This document shows positions 61,164-64,000 of a stretch of DNA of 64,000 bases, piece after piece. The stretch is taken from contig NW_003128862.1 of assembly GCF_000003605.2 (NCBI RefSeq), positions 273,012 through 337,011 on the forward strand, read 5' to 3'. The position numbers were made by a program, and so were the translations under genes. The DNA is from Saccoglossus kowalevskii (Eukaryota; Hemichordata; Enteropneusta; Harrimaniidae). The notes below the pieces were generated by a model, which searched no databases, was not told the DNA's origin, and saw only the letters and a list, made by a program, of their open reading frames with translations. The stretch's first letter is position 1. The number at the start of each line of letters is the position of its first letter.

Positions 61164-64000
61164 TATTAGAGGTTTTGTGTGACAAAACGAAAATATTGCG
61201 CTTTAATACGAGTGAAGTTCGATTTGTTTTCACGAATATACGCAACACCGCAGTAAAACCCCGGGTTATTTGTGACACTTTATGTTTACCACAAGAAAGC
61301 CGCCGTAGTATTCAGTAGTTTGCCACGGCAAATGCACCAATCAGAGCGCCTCCCTTTCATTCCGGGGCAACAACACAATCTACTTTTTCGTGGTATTCAC
61401 TAAAAATATTGAAATCCTAGTTTTTTTGTTTTGTCAGTATGTTATGAGTGTAGCGGAAACAAATACTATTGAGGGCGAGAATTTTTCGCAGGAGATGGGT
61501 GAAAACATCGAATGGGACTGATATGTTAAACATATAAATGTAATTGACTCGAGAATTGGGCCGCTCACTTGTTTTGTTTGTCAGAAAATCAAATCAATAC
61601 CATTACCTATCCATCTTCCAATACTGGTGTAGCCTAATGTACTGTTTTTGTGACATTTTGTTTGGGAAATAATGGCTGCAGCGACGATTGTTTTTTCCCC
61701 TCTGCATGGAAATGAACTACTAACAGCACTCGAGGTGTGAGGAACAGTTTTTTTGTTTTTTTTTATTTTAAAATGAAATCAAAAATATCTAGTTGACATG
61801 CACGTTCAAGCATCAAAAATCGTTGCTTTAGTGTACGCCATAAGATATCAAATGAATACATAACCAACTTACAAATATATTAGTTGAATAAAACTAGTCA
61901 CATGACTCCATATCAATGCGATCGATATTCCTCAGTCTCGAATTTAACAGCAACAGAAGTTCTCACTTATTTAAAGGCACTTGATTAATGACGTGTTAAA
62001 TTATTTATTTCCATATAACTGAATGTGTGACCTTTAATGCCGTTCGTGGGTATTTCGATCTATTTTGTTGGGAGACAATGTCATCAAAATATTTTTTTTA
62101 CAAGCGTGAAGCTAAATTATTGATTTCGATATATGCTATATATTTTTTAACATACAAACAATACAATGAAATGACAGAAAAGAAATTTCCAAGAAATTTA
62201 ATAATCCAACAAAAGGCATTATTTCATAGAAAATAAATAATATTTCCCAGAATTACCTAATAATTTATTACAATCAGCATTACCTATCATATAATAAAAA
62301 CGATACTATTTCTTTACTGTATGTCATCCGCCGATGTTTTCAGATAATATGAGATCTTTTCTTGCAACGAATGTTAAACATCGCTGTTTTCATAGTTTTT
62401 TGACCATTATTTTGTCAGTTAACATAAAATAAAGCCATTGTGTGGAAGTCATGGAAATCTGAATACCCGTTTTAATAGTCATAAACGACCTTAAATACGG
62501 CCATGTGAGATTAATTAATAACACGACTTGGTGGTTAATGATGTGTAGTCGGCGTCGACGGAATCGGTAAACCTCAAAGTTTGCGCACAAGATATTTAAA
62601 GATATGTCGATGTGTCGGACCACCTGCTTAAATTATTGATATGCCTATCCACGTCGATATTCTGAAACATATAAGTGATATGAAGTGTGTTCCAATAAAC
62701 TAAGTCACACGTGACAGGCTATGAAACGTACCAGTGGTTTATTGCCGAGTGGGTATTTCGATGTTTTGCCGGAAAGCTGGTCACGTGATTAGAGATAGTA
62801 TATTAGACTCGTTTAGTTTTAACTGCATGGCATTGCATAAATAGTTAATACATACATATACACACATGAATAATTAATATCAGATGTGTGATTGATACAG
62901 CTTATTATACTAGCCCAGTCGTGGTCATTTTATAAAAGAGTTTGTAGAATCTTTCATCGGACAAAGATTTTAAACTAGCAGCTTATTTTCTCATATGGAT
63001 ATATTAGTTGTTAAAATGTTGTTCGTTGTTTTCGTATTAAAATACACATTGGGATGTAATCGTTGTTTTGGTTTCACGCATAATAGTTTTATGGTCACGC
63101 GCCGTGAATTTCTAGTACGTATAATTATTTCAAAGCGCATGCTCAGTAACGTTGTTTCGTTATTACATTACTATTTAAACAACGTACGCATTGTTTGATA
63201 TTGATCAACGTTATTGATACTCGGAGTTCGAAATCGTATTTTGATCAATATGTAGCAATTATCACATACGTGTGCATTACAACATTATTATCTATAATGG
63301 TCGTGCCCTGTAGCGACAAATTAAATATGTCACTTCGAAATGGCGTAGAAAGTATGAAAAATGTTACCCAAAGCGGTTTGTCTGTGTAGTTATCCATCAT
63401 TTAGATCCCGCTGAACTTGTTTTATTGACGGACGACACAGATCTTGATTATCATATAGCGATGATTTGAACATACGTCACGAAAGCTATCATCGATAGGG
63501 GGCATCATTGCCGGGTTGAACCATGCGATGCGTTCATGAAAGAAATCAGGATATAGTTTTAGGACGGATATAGTTATAGACTGGACGTATAGTAGATTAA
63601 TCCCCCAAATCATCAAAATAACAAAACAAAAACATCATGTAATAAGATATAGGTCGTAGCTAGGTGTATGAGGCACCGCCTTGATGTATTCTGCGTCGGT
63701 ATGAAATGAAACTCGTTGCGAAGCACGTGTACTGGTAGCGTGTCGACCGTAATGAACACTGCCAAATAGCAATCTATATTTAAATACATTTATAGACCGG
63801 GTTATAAAATATAGCTGGTAGGGCAAGATATATGATATCTGCGTGTCTGTAAAATCGTCACAATTTCATTTGTAAGTATGTTTTGTACATCCAACATTTA
63901 CAGGCTGTTATATGCAATCAGGTGACGCAGCGGGAGTTAATTTGAAATGTCACAACCTAGAACGCGGTCGTACATTTTAACAGCCGATGTAAAACATGCA
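61164..64000. other. Intergenic, one NF-Y-type CCAAT box
   Basis: CACCAATCAGAGCG near 61335-61348 is a good NF-Y site, without other promoter signals. Two consecutive short + frames with hydrophobic stretches (62995-63198, 63195-63389) match nothing known. Confidence 0.5.

Noticed and set aside
61067-61318. 83-codon + and 76-codon minus frames
   Set aside because: They lie over the GC-rich family-1 MITE, whose base composition lowers stop-codon frequency.
1-64000. CRISPR arrays, operons, ribosome binding sites, rRNA and intact tRNA genes
   Set aside because: None seen. The sequence is eukaryotic nuclear in character; the tRNA-like pieces are decayed SINE heads without a complete cloverleaf.

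Overview
This is AT-rich eukaryotic DNA with GT-AG introns, fossil LINEs, several families of small TTAA-flanked DNA transposons and short-unit microsatellites. It looks like a gene-poor stretch of an animal nuclear genome, most likely a marine invertebrate; the exact phylum cannot be read from the sequence. Only one protein-coding gene is convincing. It is on the minus strand, has three coding exons (24224 down to 19713, 603 codons) and encodes a two-pore-domain potassium (K2P) channel. The nearest family I recognise is TRESK (KCNK18). It has both pore filters (TIGYG and TIGFGD), four membrane segments, and a very long M2-M3 cytoplasmic loop. That loop carries, in the same order as in mammalian TRESK, a calcineurin-docking-like PTIMVE motif and a 14-3-3-site-like SRSEPDL motif. 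Layout: 1-13500 is non-coding, with an (AT)n tract, two copies of a dispersed repeat (R1) and small inverted-repeat elements. 13516-14780 holds the 3' end of a LINE and a GC-richer minisatellite. 14811-19712 is non-coding with two MITEs. 19713-24257 is the K2P gene, whose two introns each hold a MITE. 24367-25212 is an 846-bp palindromic TTAA element just upstream of the first coding exon. 25461-31623 is non-coding but contains a promoter-like cluster near 27585-27763 (a possible leader exon on the same strand as the channel) and a perfect DR1 nuclear-receptor site. 31624-44900 is non-coding with a tRNA-like SINE remnant, a MITE and microsatellites. 45170-46530 is a decayed LINE with a visible YADD reverse-transcriptase box. 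48350-48560 is a heat-shock-promoter-like block (two perfect HSE trimers, a 10-bp-phased TTC array and a TATA box) with no recognisable gene behind it. 48600-64000 is non-coding with a 1.1-kb TTAA transposon nested beside an older repeat, a full-length R1 copy with a 51-bp hairpin, and a fourth copy of the NRF1-site-bearing MITE. Apart from the channel exons, LINEs and minisatellite, the open frames are short, mostly lack an ATG or splice context, and are no longer than chance would give in sequence of this composition. I treat them as unsupported.
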